Shown one piece after another: positions 35,801 to 50,800 of a stretch of 64,000 bases of DNA (within the stretch, counting starts at the first letter, position 1; the number at the start of each line of letters is the position of its first letter). The notes below the pieces were generated by a model that saw nothing but the letters and a program-made list of their open reading frames with translations, made no database searches and was not told the origin of the DNA. This DNA comes from Ovis canadensis (Eukaryota > Chordata > Mammalia > Artiodactyla > Bovidae), in contig NC_091264.1 in assembly GCF_042477335.2 (NCBI RefSeq), positions 34,907,386 to 34,971,385 on the forward strand, read 5' to 3'. The position numbers and the translations under genes are program-made.

Positions 35801-38800
35801 GGCTACCCACTCCAGTATTCTATCCTGGAGAATTCCATGGACAGAGGAGCCTGGTGATCTACAGTCCTTGCAGTCATAAGAGTCAGACACTATTGAGCGA
35901 CTAACACTTTCACTTTCACTTAGAAAACAGCCCTCCATTCTGTCTCCAGAGTGTTTATTGCCTTTACAGTGTGTGTTTACTTCCTGGCGCCTCTTCTCTG
36001 CCCTTCTGAGTAAATCAGGTTCAGACAGAAGCAGAAGCCCAGTTTTTGTAACATCTCACTACAAGTTCAAAACCCTATGGGAATTCTTTTTTATCCACGA
36101 TGTAAGTATATTGTCAACCCTCAAAGGGATCCCATTATAGCTTTGGGAATTAATAAATTCATATACTTACCAAATGAGTAAACAGATCAGATCATCTTAC
36201 TCAGCAGATCATCTTACTTAAAAAAAAAAAAAATGTTCTAAGCCAAGCCTAATGATGGAATACTTCCCCCTACCCCAGTCCTAGAAATGTGTAGTCTTGC
36301 TCTTATATTCAGATAGAAGTAGCATGCATCCTGATGCAAATTTTAATTATCAGCGTATGTACGATATATACGAACACTACTCAAAAAAAGTGCATTTTAA
36401 AAAGAGAAAGTCTAAATGCACTTGGAAACTGAGATTACCTAACAGTCTCCCTTATTCCAAGTCTAAACAACAAACTGAACAATTCTAGACTAGCTACTCA
36501 ATGATATTCACTGACTGTGTATCCAAGTTTCAGGTTTCTGTTTCAGATGATGTAATGTCACTTACTGATACTTACCTAATTGTAATCATTTTTCGTTCTC
36601 TATCAGGTAAGAAGCATTTTTTCATTCTTATGATATTAGAAGGGTATTGGAATCGTTCCGAGTTGATAAAAAAGAGGGGTTGAGGAATTCTGGAATATAC
36701 TTCATCAGCCACGGGAAACATCCATGCATCCAGAGCGATGCCACACCTGATGGAAGAAGGCTGGTTAAATGCTGCCCGCATGCAGGGATTTCTAATATCA
36801 CAGGGATTCAGAGACAAACACCTCACCAGTTCGTTATGGGTGATCTCTCTGGGTGGAAGAGGTATTACCTTTCATTGTGGGAAGGGGATATCATTAGCTT
36901 TGCAAGGCAGCAAACTTGTAATTACATCACCATTTCCTTTAGGAGGCATTTAAGAATTACAACCCTTCGAAACATTTAAAATTTTTTTGTCATCCTTGAA
37001 GATCAATTTTAAAATAAGCAATTCTATAAAATTGTGGGGTGTCTGTCTGAAAAGATACAGTCTATGCACTATTGCCCCGTCTTTCTAGTTCTTCTGGACC
37101 CTGCCATGTTCTCATTTTCATTATATCTTTCTGAGTAACAGTTAGACCCTTTCCTTTATGTGTAAAGATACTTCCCCTGGGAGAGTTGAAGAAAAGCATA
37201 TGGAGTATATCATTTGAAAATGCAATTTTTAAAGTTAAGTTATCCAGTGTTTCTTGGCCTTTTGGAGACTCTATTTTATGCGCTAAATGGATGAAAGAAG
37301 AGAATCTTCTTATGTTGAAATAGCTTTTAAGAAATGTGAGCTAAAGTTTCACGAATGATCCCACTTTCTACATGGTTGATTCTATGTGATCTCATCAGTT
37401 TGGGATGAAACGGTTCAAGAAAGAAAATGTTCCTTCAAGTTAGAAGACTGGGGTCCTGACTTCCACTCCAGTAGCTATGTAATTTTAGCCCATGCTCAAC
37501 CTTAAAGATGGAAAAAATAATAATTTAAAAATGCCCTGCCCATCTAACATAGAATTGGAATCAACTTCTGAGAGAAAAGGATGTCAAAGCTGAGATACAA
37601 AGAATAAAAGTTTGGAGGTGGGTGGTATGTTCTCAGTAAAAATTTCATGGATGAAAACCTGGAGCTGAGATAGTGCAAATGTGAGTTATGTAAAACAGTT
37701 TTTTTTTTTTTAATGTAAAACAGTTTTTTTTTAAAAAATGCCCTGCCAATTGGGGAATCTAGAAAATAGTATAAGATGACAACATTATTATTACAATCAT
37801 TATGTCACAGATAATATGTATATATAAAGATAAATTTCCAAATGAAAATGATAAGCCCTTGAACAGATAAATAATAATGAGGAAAAACAGAGATGGGGAG
37901 AATTTTCAATAGCCAAAGTAGATGTTTCTGTTTAGGAAAATTCATGTGAAGGATTTTATGGAGGCAAAAGAATGGACTTGTGAACTCCCAAAGATCTCTT
38001 CCTCACTAAGAACTTGGATACATTCTATATCACATGTGTTATCACTTCCCCCTGTTCCAATAACTTAGCATTCTCTCTCTCAGCCTTATTCTCTTACCTG
38101 AATCTCTGGTCTTCACTAAGAGTCTGAATAACTGTGGATCCACCAAAAGAATGTCCAATAACTGCTATTTTATCCCTATCAATAGAGTCCTATGTGAAAA
38201 AAGCATGACATAAATGCATAAGTATCTCACAGGCTGTTCAGAGGATAGGCAGAGATTTTGTGAATCACAAGATTATTATTTCACAGGCATGATTAAGTAC
38301 CTTGATTCTTAGAAAAGAAATATATACACACTCACATGCACCCACACACCCACACACACCCACACATGTGTCTGTATACATACATACCTATATATATGAA
38401 CACTTCTATACAAAAACATGTTATATATATATACTTATAAAACATATCCATACATATACTTATAAAACATATGTATAAGTTTTATCTATATATATACAAA
38501 AACTTCTTTGGTTTCAGCACCAAAACAAAACCAAACAAAAACCTCAAATAAAGAAGTGAACTTCATGGCTTTCTTCATCGCCCACACTGGCACCATCAAT
38601 GTCATTGCTGATCGCTCCCTCTCCCGCACTCCACATTCATTAATTTGTCCATACTCTGAGTATTTATTGAACACCTGCTCTGCGTCAGGCACTGCAGTTC
38701 ATTTCCCACGAATTCCTAGTCTATTTGGGAAGGAGTTACAGATACACAACACAGACGAGGTAAGGAGGTGCCAAGGAGCATGTGTGGTAGATGGCTAGCC

Positions 38801-41800
38801 CAGTCCAGATGGGCAGTGGGGCCCAGGCAAGCTTCATGGATAAGGAGATAAGGAGATGCCTGACTTAGGTTGATGATCAAGCAGGTCTGTGTCAGGAGGA
38901 CGAGGCATCAGACCAAGGGGACCACATGTCCAAAGCCAAGGACACAGGAGTGGCTAGTTGAGTGGCACAAATGACTCACAGTCCAGAGGACAGACCATCA
39001 TCTTAGTTTGTTCCCTTCCTTGTATTCCACACTCCCACACACTTCTGAGTCTTCAAGCACACTATCCACTGGGATGTGCTTCCACCCTACCCCAGCATTT
39101 TGTCTAAAACTTTTGACCAGCATTTCAGGATCAAGCTCAAAAAGATGCAGGAGCTGCCCAAGAAATTACAATACTTCCACTGTTTATATTATATCGAACG
39201 TATGAAATTACCAACTTTTTTTTTGTAGATCAAAGGTGGCTGGTGGCAATTGTACACATAGTTCAACCTAATGCATTTCTCACTCTTGGAATACTTTCCC
39301 AGTACTTTTTTTTTTTTTTTTGAAGCCCTTTATCATGTTGTACCTCGTATTATAGCAGTAAAACAGACAATAATAAGAGCAACAAAGAAGTCCAGGCCAA
39401 GGGAAAATGAATTTTTTTTAAGCTCACCTTCAGCTGTTTCACATCAAACTCTAAATCTAGTACATTCGTCACTGGCCTCCCGTGATCAATGTCCAGAATC
39501 AAACTGAGCGCTTGAGAACATTCCTTTGCTCGTTGCTGTAACTAAGAGGATGATTAGAAGTAGGACATGACAAAGTAAAGAGCTGTAACACGTAAAGCTT
39601 GTGTAGAGGGTGAAACACAGGACAAAAATTTGGTTGCCTATAGAACACAGCCTAGCATAATGAGCCAGGCACCAGCTTTGCAGGTACTTATTGCTTAGTC
39701 TAAATCCTGGCTCTGTTGCTTACCCTCTGTGTGTCCTCAGAGGATTTGCTTAACCTCTCTGAGCTTCCATTTATTGTATAATAATGTCCACCTCAGTGAA
39801 ACGCAGGTGGGATTAAATGCAATAACACATGTAAAAGCACCCACTATAAAGTTTGGCTTGTTGTTTAGTCGCTCAGTCGTGTCCAACTCTTTTGTGACCC
39901 CATGGACTGTAGCCCACCAGGCTCCTCTGTCCATGGGGTTTCCCAGGCAAGAATACTGGAGTGGGCTGCCGTTTCCTCCTCCAGGGGATCTGCCCAACCC
40001 AGGGATCAAACCCGGGTCTCCTGCATTGCAAGTGGATTCTTTACCATTGAGCCACCTGGGAAGCCGTGAAGCTTGGCACAGAGGTAGAAAATAACATGCT
40101 TTAATTCACTTGGTCTTCCTGAAAGCCTCATAAGAGATACTATTAATGTTCATTATTTCATAACAGCTAAAACATGGAAACAAAACAAAAAGAATAAGTA
40201 ACTTGTCCAAGATAAGCCCACTGTACCTGCAGAGTAATGGCATCAGGATTCAAACAAAGAAAGTTGCATTCTAAGGCCTGAACTCTTAATAATATTCTCT
40301 ATCACCTCAGTCTGAGAAGGCCATGGCACCCCACTCCAGTACTCTTGCCTGGAAACTCCCATGGACGGAGGAGCCTGGTGGGCTGCAGTCCATGGGGTCG
40401 CGAAGAGTCGGACACGACTGAGCGACTTCACTTTCCCTTTTCACTTTCATGCATTGGAGAAGGAAACGGCAACCCACTCCAGTGTTCTTGCCTGGAGAAT
40501 CCCAGGGATGGGGGAGCCTGGTGGGCTTCCATCTATGGGGTCGCACAGAGTCGGACACGACTAAAGTGACTTAGCATAGCATAGCATAGCATCACTTCAG
40601 TAAAAAGTAGACTTTAGTTCTAACACAAAAGAATTCTGAATATTCAGTCATCTGCTAGGATTTCCATGTTGGTCTTTGTTTTTACTGTGACCCAGGTACT
40701 TCATTAAGGGAATTTGATTACTCAGGGAACCTTCTGACATATCTTTTGGGAATGGGAAGTAAGGAGACCTAGGGGCACAGTCTGCCCTATGTGAGATAAT
40801 TAAATAAACAAATGTCATCATTTTGCCTGCATCTTTTGGTCAGCACGCCACCTCTTCTCTTCCTCAACGTACCTGCTCATTTCGTAAAGGAAACTCCTCC
40901 TCTCCTCGCTTCAGGGTTCTGAGATAGAGCCAAGACTTGCTGCCTCTTTCTACAGCAGACTGGTTCTTGAAATAGTATGTCGCAGATGCAGAGCCATCTC
41001 TATGATAAAAACAGAATCAATGACTTATGTCACTCGTGTTCCTCACCCCCGTCCTTGATTCTTTCTGACTTCCCTTCTTCCACTTTACATTTTTTTTTAA
41101 TCAAAGAGGCCCCAAGGGAGTTCTAAGAAAAAGACATTGTTGCCTGTAAAGAAGGCACTCTGTCTTCATAATTCTGGGAGACCCTGGAGTTGAACACTCT
41201 CTCCCGAATCAGATCCCAGCACCACCACTTACTAGCTGTGTAGTTTGGGGCAAATTACCCTTCTTTCTTTGGAAGGAATGATGCTAAAGCTGAAACTCCA
41301 GTACTTTGGCCACCTCATGCGAAGAGTTGACTCATTGGAAAAGACTCTGATGCTGGGAGGGATTGGGGTCAGGAGGAGAAGGGGACAACAGAGGATGAGA
41401 TGGCATCACTGACTCAATGGACGTGAGTCTGAGTGAACTCCAGGAGTTGGTGATGGACAGGGAGGCCTGGCGTGCTGTGATTCATGGGGTCGCAAAGAGT
41501 TGGACACAACTGAGCAACTGAACTGAACTGAACTGAACCCTTCCTCAGCTTCATATTCAGCCTCCCTTGAAACAGTGATAGTAACATCTTAAAGGATTGT
41601 TAAGAAGATTAAATGAGATGGTATATGAACACGGCACTCAATGAACGCAATGATGAACCCAATGATAGTATATGAAAACGAACTCGAGAAATGTTAGCTG
41701 TTTTTTTATATACATGACAATCTAATTCAGTCTCCTTTTTTTCTCAGTCATGGGTAATCATAGTTGACAATTCTACCAGTATTTTTTTTTTTTCCTGCTG

Positions 41801-44800
41801 AGTAGCACAGCTTATAGGATTTTAGTTCTCCAACCAGGGATTGAACACAGGTCCTTGACAGTGAGAATGAGTCCTAACCACTGCACCACCAAGGAATTCC
41901 CTCTAACAGTACTTTGTATAAACCTTTAAGAAAGGTAGAGCTCAGCCACATACCAAGTGACATACCTGTGTTCTACAGCAGCAACTATAAACCCGTGGGA
42001 TGCCAGATCAATGCCAATAGCAGAATAAATCGTCCTTCAAAACAAAAATGAGAGAAGCATTCAACTACCAGTCACAATCACAAAGGATCCACAAATAAAA
42101 CCTGGGAATTGGATGGCAGGACTCCCCCTGCAGGCGTGCCCTGGGGTAAAGCATAGGGCCGTGGTTCTCAAAGGGGGCTGATTTTAGTCCTCTGGGGATA
42201 TTTGACAATGTCTGGAGGTATTTTCATTATCAGGAGTGGGGGTGGGGTGGGGTATATTACTGCCATCCAGTGGGTAGAGATACTGCTAAAACCATTCTGT
42301 GATGTACAGGACTTCCTCCACAACAGGAAATGACCCAGTCCCAAGCATCCGGGGTACCAAGGCTGAGAAACACTGGTACAGTGATGGTAGATACTGCCTT
42401 TGAGAGTTCTGGGTTTAAATCTTGGCTCTGCCTGTTTCTAGTTATATGACTTTAAATACTTGCATTACTCCATTTCTGTCCTCATCGGTGGGGACAGATA
42501 ATAAAGTTTTGGCTTTAGAATAATTATAAGGTGTGTTTGGTTTGGTTTTTTTTTTCCATTTTTTGGCCACACCAAGTGGCATGGGGACTTTAGTTCCCTG
42601 GCCAGGGATTGAACTCATGTCCCTATTGGAAGCACAGAGTCTTAACCACTGGACCACCAGGGAAGTCCCAGTTACTAGGCCATGATAAGAAAATATGTAA
42701 CATAGGCAGGTTGTACAATGTGATGCTTAAGACAACAGGACCTACACTCTGACCACTGCAGGTTATTGGATCCTGGCTCCTTCACTTACGAGCTGTCTAC
42801 CTGGGATAAATCACTCATCTTCTCTCTGCCTTGGTTCTTTACCTGCAGAAGGGTGATGTTATAACATCTGGGACCTGGTGGGATTATTATAAGGATTTAG
42901 TAAGTTAACACATGTTCAGTGCTTATAACCATGTCTAAAACAGTGGAAATACCAAACACAAGTCAGCTGTTAGGTAAATGGCTAGACAGGGGGAGATGGT
43001 TCAAGAGTCATGTGCTAATAAGCAACTACATTTAGAATCTTTCCACATCTTGGTTCTGCACAATCTTCTTCTATCATGTATTCTTTTTTTTTTTTTTTAC
43101 ATGAACCATTTTTAAAGTCTTTATTGAATTCAATATAATATTGCCTCTGTTTTTTCTTTTGTTTTGTTTGGGTCGCGAGGCATGTGGCATCCTAACTCCC
43201 TGACCAGGGTTTGAACTTGCACCCCCAGGATTCAAAGGCAAAGTCTTAATTAACCACTGGATCAAAAGGGAACTCCTGCCTATTATGTATTCCAGAGTAA
43301 ATGGCCATAAAGAAAAAAAAGGAGGTCGGTGAGTATCATGCTTTCTTCTCCTGATGATGGAAGGCCAACTCAGGAAGAGAAAATCTTCTAGTACAGGGGT
43401 CAGCACAACCGTTTCTGTAAAAAGCCAGAGAGTAATTGCCTCCAGCTCTGCGGGCCTTACGTTATTTGTCTCAGACTCAGTTCTGCCACTGTAGCGCAAG
43501 ACTAGAAGAGACAATGGGGAAAGTAAATGCGTGTGGCTGGTGTTTCGATAAAAGTGTATACACAGATGCAGGAACAGGCTGAATGTGGTCCTCGAAGTCT
43601 GAGATGCCAATCATTGGTCTCATAGGAATCAAATAACTAGTTGGGCTACAATTAAACAAGTGAAAATTTCTCACTGCAGATGCTACCTGATTTTTTTTTT
43701 TACCAGCTAAAAGCCACTTTTTCTTTTCTAAAATTCTTATAAACCTGAGGCAGATGGGAAGGGAGTTGAGAAAATGTCAAAAAAAAAAAAAAGTAGATGG
43801 GGTGGTAGCCATGAAAACATGCTACCTGTCATGATCCAGAGACCATAGTTGACTAGAGCCCACCCAGCTCCTGCCCCAGTGGGTCCAAGTAAAGCAAGGC
43901 TTCCTGTAGGTTGGTTCCAGTGACAGAGCATGGCGTGTGTTTACCATAGGTCCCTTCCTATGAGATGCAGAACTCTGATGAGCCAATCTTGGTCAAGCTC
44001 TCCCTCCATCAGCCTGGCCCAGTTTTTCTTAGAACTGTACCACATTCATACCCTTCATATCCAGTCCTTCTGTTTCCCATCACCTTCTTAACTGTCCAGC
44101 CTGCATCACAGGCTGAAATCTCTCCCCATCTTCTCTGCTCCTTCCCTTCTATCCTTCATGGGCATTTCCCAATACACGCCTTTCACAGCTAATCTACTCA
44201 TGGTGTCTATTTCTTGGAGAACCTGAACTAATACAGTGAATGATTTTGAGAGTGTAAATACTGTTATATAGAAAGACAACCACCCAAATTGCAACCGCCC
44301 CTCTCCTCTATTGTGAGGCTGGTCTCCATGGGCTGGAGGCAGGAAAAGACAGGGCTAAGAACTGATGAGCAGATCACAGCTAATTCTGAAGGAACTCTAA
44401 GTCCTCCCAGGACAAGGACCAGCCTGACACTCCAAAATCTGCTGTCCTCCTATTTTTTTTTTTTTTGAGGGGGAATGCATTCAATCATTGATCCCTGGAG
44501 GCTAAAATTGTTCAGCCTCTTGACACTTTACCTGAATGCTCCAAGACCATGAGAAAAAATAATTAGTGGGTATTTTTCCCCAGTCCTCAGAGGTGCATTC
44601 CAGGCTGCAGGAGTTGTCATTGAACCTAGAGAGCAGTGGGAGGTGATAATGAGTGTCTTTTTCTGACTTGAATATTGCTGGTTAATTTAACTTACATCTC
44701 CTGAGTATAAAAACCTGACCGATGGAATTTATTCTTTTATGCATCAATAATAAATTCATGTAAAAAAAGTCTCCTACTAGAAACCACCAAGCATGGGCAT

Positions 44801-47800
44801 GAATCACTTGTTTTTTTCTTAAGACCATAGGATCATGAATTATCAGTTCTCACTGTCAGCTCTGAACTTGAGGTGAGACATTTCCTACTGAGAGGTGTGT
44901 TCAGGAAGGCTGCTCCTTATCATCAATCCCAGATCTTGGCAAAACTTCAAAGGGAATGTTCTGAAACCAAACAACCAGTAAACCTCAGGAGCATTATACT
45001 GAGATTCAGAATCTTCAAATGGGAAACTCCTCTCACTCTAATTTGATCAAGGTCAAAGAGAAAGATGGAGAGACCTTAGACTTCACTCTCAGATGTGGCT
45101 TTGGATGAAGTTCTGCCACCAAGGAGCTGCTGACCTTGTGCAGGTCAAGAGAACTCGCTGAGCCGCAGAGTCTTCTTCAGTAAAATGAAGGAAAATAGAG
45201 CTCTCTCGTGGGGGACTGGTGAGAATCATATTTAAGTGGGAATATATGTAGACGGCCTTCCCTGCCTGCAATGCAGGATACCTGGGTTCGATTCCTGGGT
45301 CGGGAAGATCCCCAGGAGAAGGAAATGGCAATCCACTCCAGCACTCTTGCCTGGAAAATCCCATGGATGGAGGAGCCTGATAGGCTACAGTCCATGGGGT
45401 CGCAAGGAGTCGGACACGACTGAGCGACTTCAGTTTCATACGTAGATAGCATCACTGACTCAACTGACATGAACTTGGGCAAACTCCAGGGAACAGTGAT
45501 GGACAGGGAAGCCTGGCGTGCTGCAGTCCATGGGGTCGCAAAGAGTCAGACACGACTTAGCGACCGAACCACAACAATATGTAAAGCGCACCTATCCAGT
45601 CACATAGTAAAGGGCTCAAAATGGAGGCTATGGTCTTTTCCTCCACTTCTCACTTATTACGGTCATCATTATCATCAATTATTTGTGTTCCGCTTTCTCA
45701 TCAACACAATGGAGATGTGCCCACAGAAACCGAATGTAATGACTGCTATAGCAGTGACCTATAAACTATTCAGCATCATGAAGACGTGTAATTATGTCCA
45801 TCATTTCTCATATAAAGTGGGCTATTAAGAAAACTCCAAGGAGACGTTTAAAATGAATGCCAAAAGGTGTAGGTAGTTTTGAGGGGGAAATTTGAAGATG
45901 TAGTTAACACCAGGTCAAGAGGGTGAGACAGATAAAGAAGGACAAAAGCCAATATTAATGAATTGTAGACATACTAAGTGATGAATCCACATTGGATTGT
46001 CTTGGTGAGAGAGGCTGGCCCCTTGGGGGTGGTTATGGGAATGAGAGTGGAGTTTCCTCATTTATGATAAATAAGAAATTGACTTTCACTCCTTGGTTTA
46101 GGATATGGAAAGGTATGGTGGCTTCTGCCTTCTTTGTCTCTTTGCCCAACTGTAAAACACACTTCAGCACATAGTAGAGAAAGGAGAGGTCACATCAGCC
46201 CAATTGCTGTTCTCATCGCATTATTGCCCCCACAGAGAATGGAAGAAAGAAAAATCTGACCACCCATAGGGAGATGTTGGAGCCTGTCTGAAAGTCTGAT
46301 ACCTTCACTCCCTCCACCCACCCTGTCATATTCAAAACAGACAAAACTAGAGCCCTTGATTCTCTGATAGTTACCTGGTCTTTTAAGAAATACTTGGTCA
46401 TCTTAAGAGATGTTTAGACTGGAGACAATCTATTTTGATCTTTAACTGCCTGAAACTCTTGCTGTTTTCAAGCTTTCCGTGTAGTCTAGTGCTTACAAAG
46501 CAGGATCAACAGAAATCTTACCAAAGAATAAGCTCATAATTTTGCCCATAAGCCAGTGTGTTCCAAGAAATTTACTAAGACCCAAAAAATATTCTTTGTT
46601 TGGGATCCAGAGGGTGTTGGAGTGATCATCATCTTGAGATGGATAATACAAACGCAAGAAGGTGCCCTGTAGAGGAAGGAAATGAATGTGCTTTTAGTCA
46701 AGTTGCTTCTCAAACCTATTCCAACAGCTGTTTTGCATATTTAATTAGCGGGGACCCAAATACCTCTATTGTGGGTGAAGAGGTCCAGAGAGCCTTTTTT
46801 GATAAGTTGCCATGGTGATTGAATATAGTCAAAAGGAATAGAAAGAGAAAAATATGCTTTTTGAATGAAAAGAAAGTATGAGCAGCCTGGTTTCAGACAT
46901 TAGAAAAGGGGGGGAAACCGAGTTTATAGATAAGTTAATCTGAAGACAGCAGTGACCTGAGGAATGGCTTCACCAGCCAAAGGTTTGCCATGAAATCATA
47001 CCAATGACAAAATGAGTCATTCCCAGGTGAGAGCAGGGTCAGTTTTCAAAACCTTCTTATGGACCATAGCCACACTCAATATTAGAATATAAGGATAGAT
47101 GGTATTAAAACATTACCTTAGTAGTGTAATCAAACATCAAGTCTGTACAACCGACGGAATAAGATCCATTTCCTCTGGGGATTTTAGATTGACCAATGTT
47201 TGCAGCAGCCATCAGAGCTTGTATCTTACTGATCCATACTGGAAAACAGGTCAATATTATTTCGTTTGTCATCCATGACTCCCCAGACTTGATTATGCCA
47301 AGAAACTTGGAGGGAATCAAGTGACCACCCATAGTTTTTGGGCCTTCATTTCTTCACTAACTAGTAAAATACACAAATAGTTATTGAAGACCCTCTGTAT
47401 GTGAAGAACTGGGTGAGGAAAAAGATGGCAGTCGACATCCCCCTTCTCCTAAGATGCTTAAGATCATCCTCACCTCCTAATCCTTGTATCTTTGCTCTTA
47501 CCTGCTACTCCTATCCAGAGCATATTAAAGACCACTTCCTAAATCTGTTTTCCCTAAATATGAACTTTACCTGGTATTTCAGATTTGGGCTCACATCTTC
47601 CCACTGGATATCTGCATCTGACAACCTTCCCACAGGAACAGTGAAGCCCATGGTCCAGAGTGAAATTACATGACTCTCTCCCAAATCCCCAGCTTCACCC
47701 TCCAACCATACAGCCTGCCACTCCAGAATTCCATAGCTGGGGGATCCCAGGTCAGAAACTTAGGAATCATGCTACTCTCCTAACTATTTCTCCCCTGCCA

Positions 47801-50800
47801 TCTACATCCAACCAAGTTCCAATTTCTAACATTTGTTTTTCGCTTAGCATCCTCTCTCCAGCATGTCTCTGCTCTGCTAGTTCACCTGTCTCACTTACAC
47901 CTTCAGTGCTTTTGACCCAACAGTCGCCATCTCTCCTGAACATCCTGTTCACCTTGGATCCTGACCCCTTCAACAGTGTCCTTCACACAGTTTCTGGAAG
48001 GATTTAAAGTATGAATCTCACCAGGCAAGTCTTCAAATCCTTCAATGCCTTCCTTCCACCAGCTGTTTTCCCTTGAAGAGAGCATGTTTTGGAATCTTTC
48101 TGGAAGGCAGTGTGTAGGTTATATTTAAATCTCTGATGCCTTCCAATGTGGGGTGGCTTCTTTTCTCTACTGGGGGATTGAAACTCAGAGAGATTCATAG
48201 GTGTACAAGTTAAACCCCAAGTTCTGGGCACTGTGAGAAAAACCCTCGGTAATCTGAAGGTCCATTGCTTCCCTCTCTTATTCTTTTTCCCTGTGAGTTA
48301 CCTCCCTTCTATGTGCTCCTGAGCAACACAGTGGGCTGTTGCTTGCATCTGCGCCTTACTAAATGCTGTTCCCTGCATTTGAAATCCCCATGGCAAACTC
48401 CTATTCAACCTTTAACATCTTGATTGGATATCAGGTCTTCTCTGAAACCTTCTCTGATTCCCCAGACTTAATCATTTCACCCTCAGTATTAAATAAATTC
48501 CCTGTATATATTTTTATCTTCCTTCCTATCACATTAGACTAAAATTATGTTTTACTACTCTGTCTCCTAAGAGTATCTCATAAGAGCTGCATCCATATCT
48601 TTGTATCCTTGGATCTTTAACACAATGTCTGGCGCAATGATCGGAGTTCAAGAAATATTTGTGAAAATGACCAGAACTAAACTTTACACTGTCACTGGGT
48701 CTCTTCTGTCTCTGTTAAGTGCTTTATGGCATATATTCTTTTATCCACCCATTCTGGAAATATTTTCTCTCTCTGGCGCCAAAACCCTTCAACACACCTG
48801 AAGTCTCACCTGTTCTCCTTTCTAACCCACAATCAAGTCCACATTTAATTTCAGCATGATGAGACCACATATCAATGCATCTGACTCACTTTTCTAGATT
48901 CAACTAACCTGCTGCATTCCTTCGTCTGGACTGTGAGAGGTGATCCCTTTGCTGGACAGTCTTTCATGCTTTCTATCACATTCTGCCTCTGCCACGTAGA
49001 CACGGCGAACTATGCTATGTATGGCATCTGACTTCATACGGCATCTCTCAGAAAGGTGTTGAGTTATGAGAAGAAGGTCATTTACATCCTCCACACTGGT
49101 GTGTGAAACACCTGCCAGTGATGAGCCTTTCAACTCATAAGGCCTTGCAACTTCAAGTTGGTCCATAGACCAGCATCACTGGCATCAAATGGAAGATTGG
49201 GAATGAGGCTCTTAGGCCTCATCTCAATCCTACTGAATCTGAAAAGTTGTGCCTTTTGTCAGAAGCACTGGGCTAAGGTACCAGACCACCTGGCCTGACA
49301 CACAGTCAGCAATTCATGTTCCAATTGTAGGAGATAGCTCCAAGGAAGGCAGTGGTTGAGATGAATGGACCCTGGTGCTGGAGCCAAGTGATGCTATCTT
49401 GGGTTCCATTTGTACATCTTACAAGCTATGCTGCTCTGTCCTTGGCACTTTACCCCCTTCTCTGATCCTCATTTGTAAAGTGGGGATACAGTCACTTGGC
49501 CAGCCATCAGGACAGCTCTAAGGATCAAGTGATCATATAAATCAAGGTAGCTTGACTTGACCAGTTCAGTTCAGTCACTCAGTCATGTCTAACTCTTTGC
49601 AACCTCATGGACTGCAGTGCGCCAGGCTTCCCTGTCTATCACCAACTCCCAGAACTCACTCAAACTCGTGTCGTGACTTGACTTACAGGTGTGTTATGAC
49701 CACCACCTATAACAGGCAGACAACTGAGGTTATTTGTCCCTTCCCTAGAGTTAGCGAACTCTGGTTACCCAAACTCAAGCCCAAAGAGGAGTTTTAGCAG
49801 ATCTACACCAGATCATGGGCTTCCCCGGTGCTGCGAATGGTAAAGAACCTGCCTGCCAGTGCGGAAGACATAAGAGATGCGGGTTCAATCCCTGGGTCAG
49901 GAAGACCCCCTGAAGGAGGCAGACGAGAAGCCCGTGGACAAAGGAGCCTGGCGGCTACAATCCATGGGATAACAAAGAGTCAGACGCTAAGACTGAAGCA
50001 ACTTAGCAGGCACGCACACTAGATCATACCATTTTTCTCTGTATAGTTACAAAATCCAAGGCATTTCCTCTGAAACAATTTTTTGAAAAGCTTTCCCTAT
50101 AAGGCTAACATTTTAGGGTCTGTTTAGAATTACAAAAAGCTTTTTCTCTCCCATTTAAGACTGTCGGCTCAGTGGTCCTTCACGATGTAATAGCAAGACT
50201 TCAAGTCCCGAGGATAGAAAGGCAGGCCTGTGACGAGCAGCCTGGATTCTCCTGCAGCCCCCACCCACAGGAACCATGGTATGGCCACAGGGACTCAAAC
50301 CACAGTTTGGTGAGGAGCTCCAGAGAACCCACAGCTGCCTGGGAGGTACTACCTCTGGAATTGAGTGTTCAGTTCTAGAGCCATGGGGAGATTCCATGTT
50401 GCACAAGGTTCCTCTTATGAGATGCCAGTTCCACCCAGGCTCTGGGAACCTTTCCACTCACCTCAGAGTAACCTGGTCCTCTAAAACCTGCTCTACCAAA
50501 AAGCCTCATCCAGCATTCAGGAGCCCAGGTCAAGGGGACACTGCAAGGCTGCCAGTTCCAGGATGCCTGACCCCTGAGAAGGTCTCAGAAAACTTTGACC
50601 TGGGGTTTGAGTATAGGTCTCCAGGGCCCTGTGGCTTGAGGGCCACGTGTGTGTGTGTGTGTATAACTGATTCACTTTGCTGTATAGGAGAAATTAAATA
50701 CAACATGTAAGTCAACTACATTTCAGTAAAGTTTTAAAAAAGAGAAAAGGTTCAGCAGCCCATAGCTAATGGATAGGATTCTGGATTTCCCATTCTCTAG

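Noticed and set aside
43074-43610. 178-residue frame on the - strand
   Set aside because: Its C-terminal half is an inverse CHR SINE and its end is a poly-Lys from the A-tail.
50276-50710. 144-residue frame on the + strand
   Set aside because: No family recognised; its end runs into an L1 3' piece and a GT run. Likely chance.
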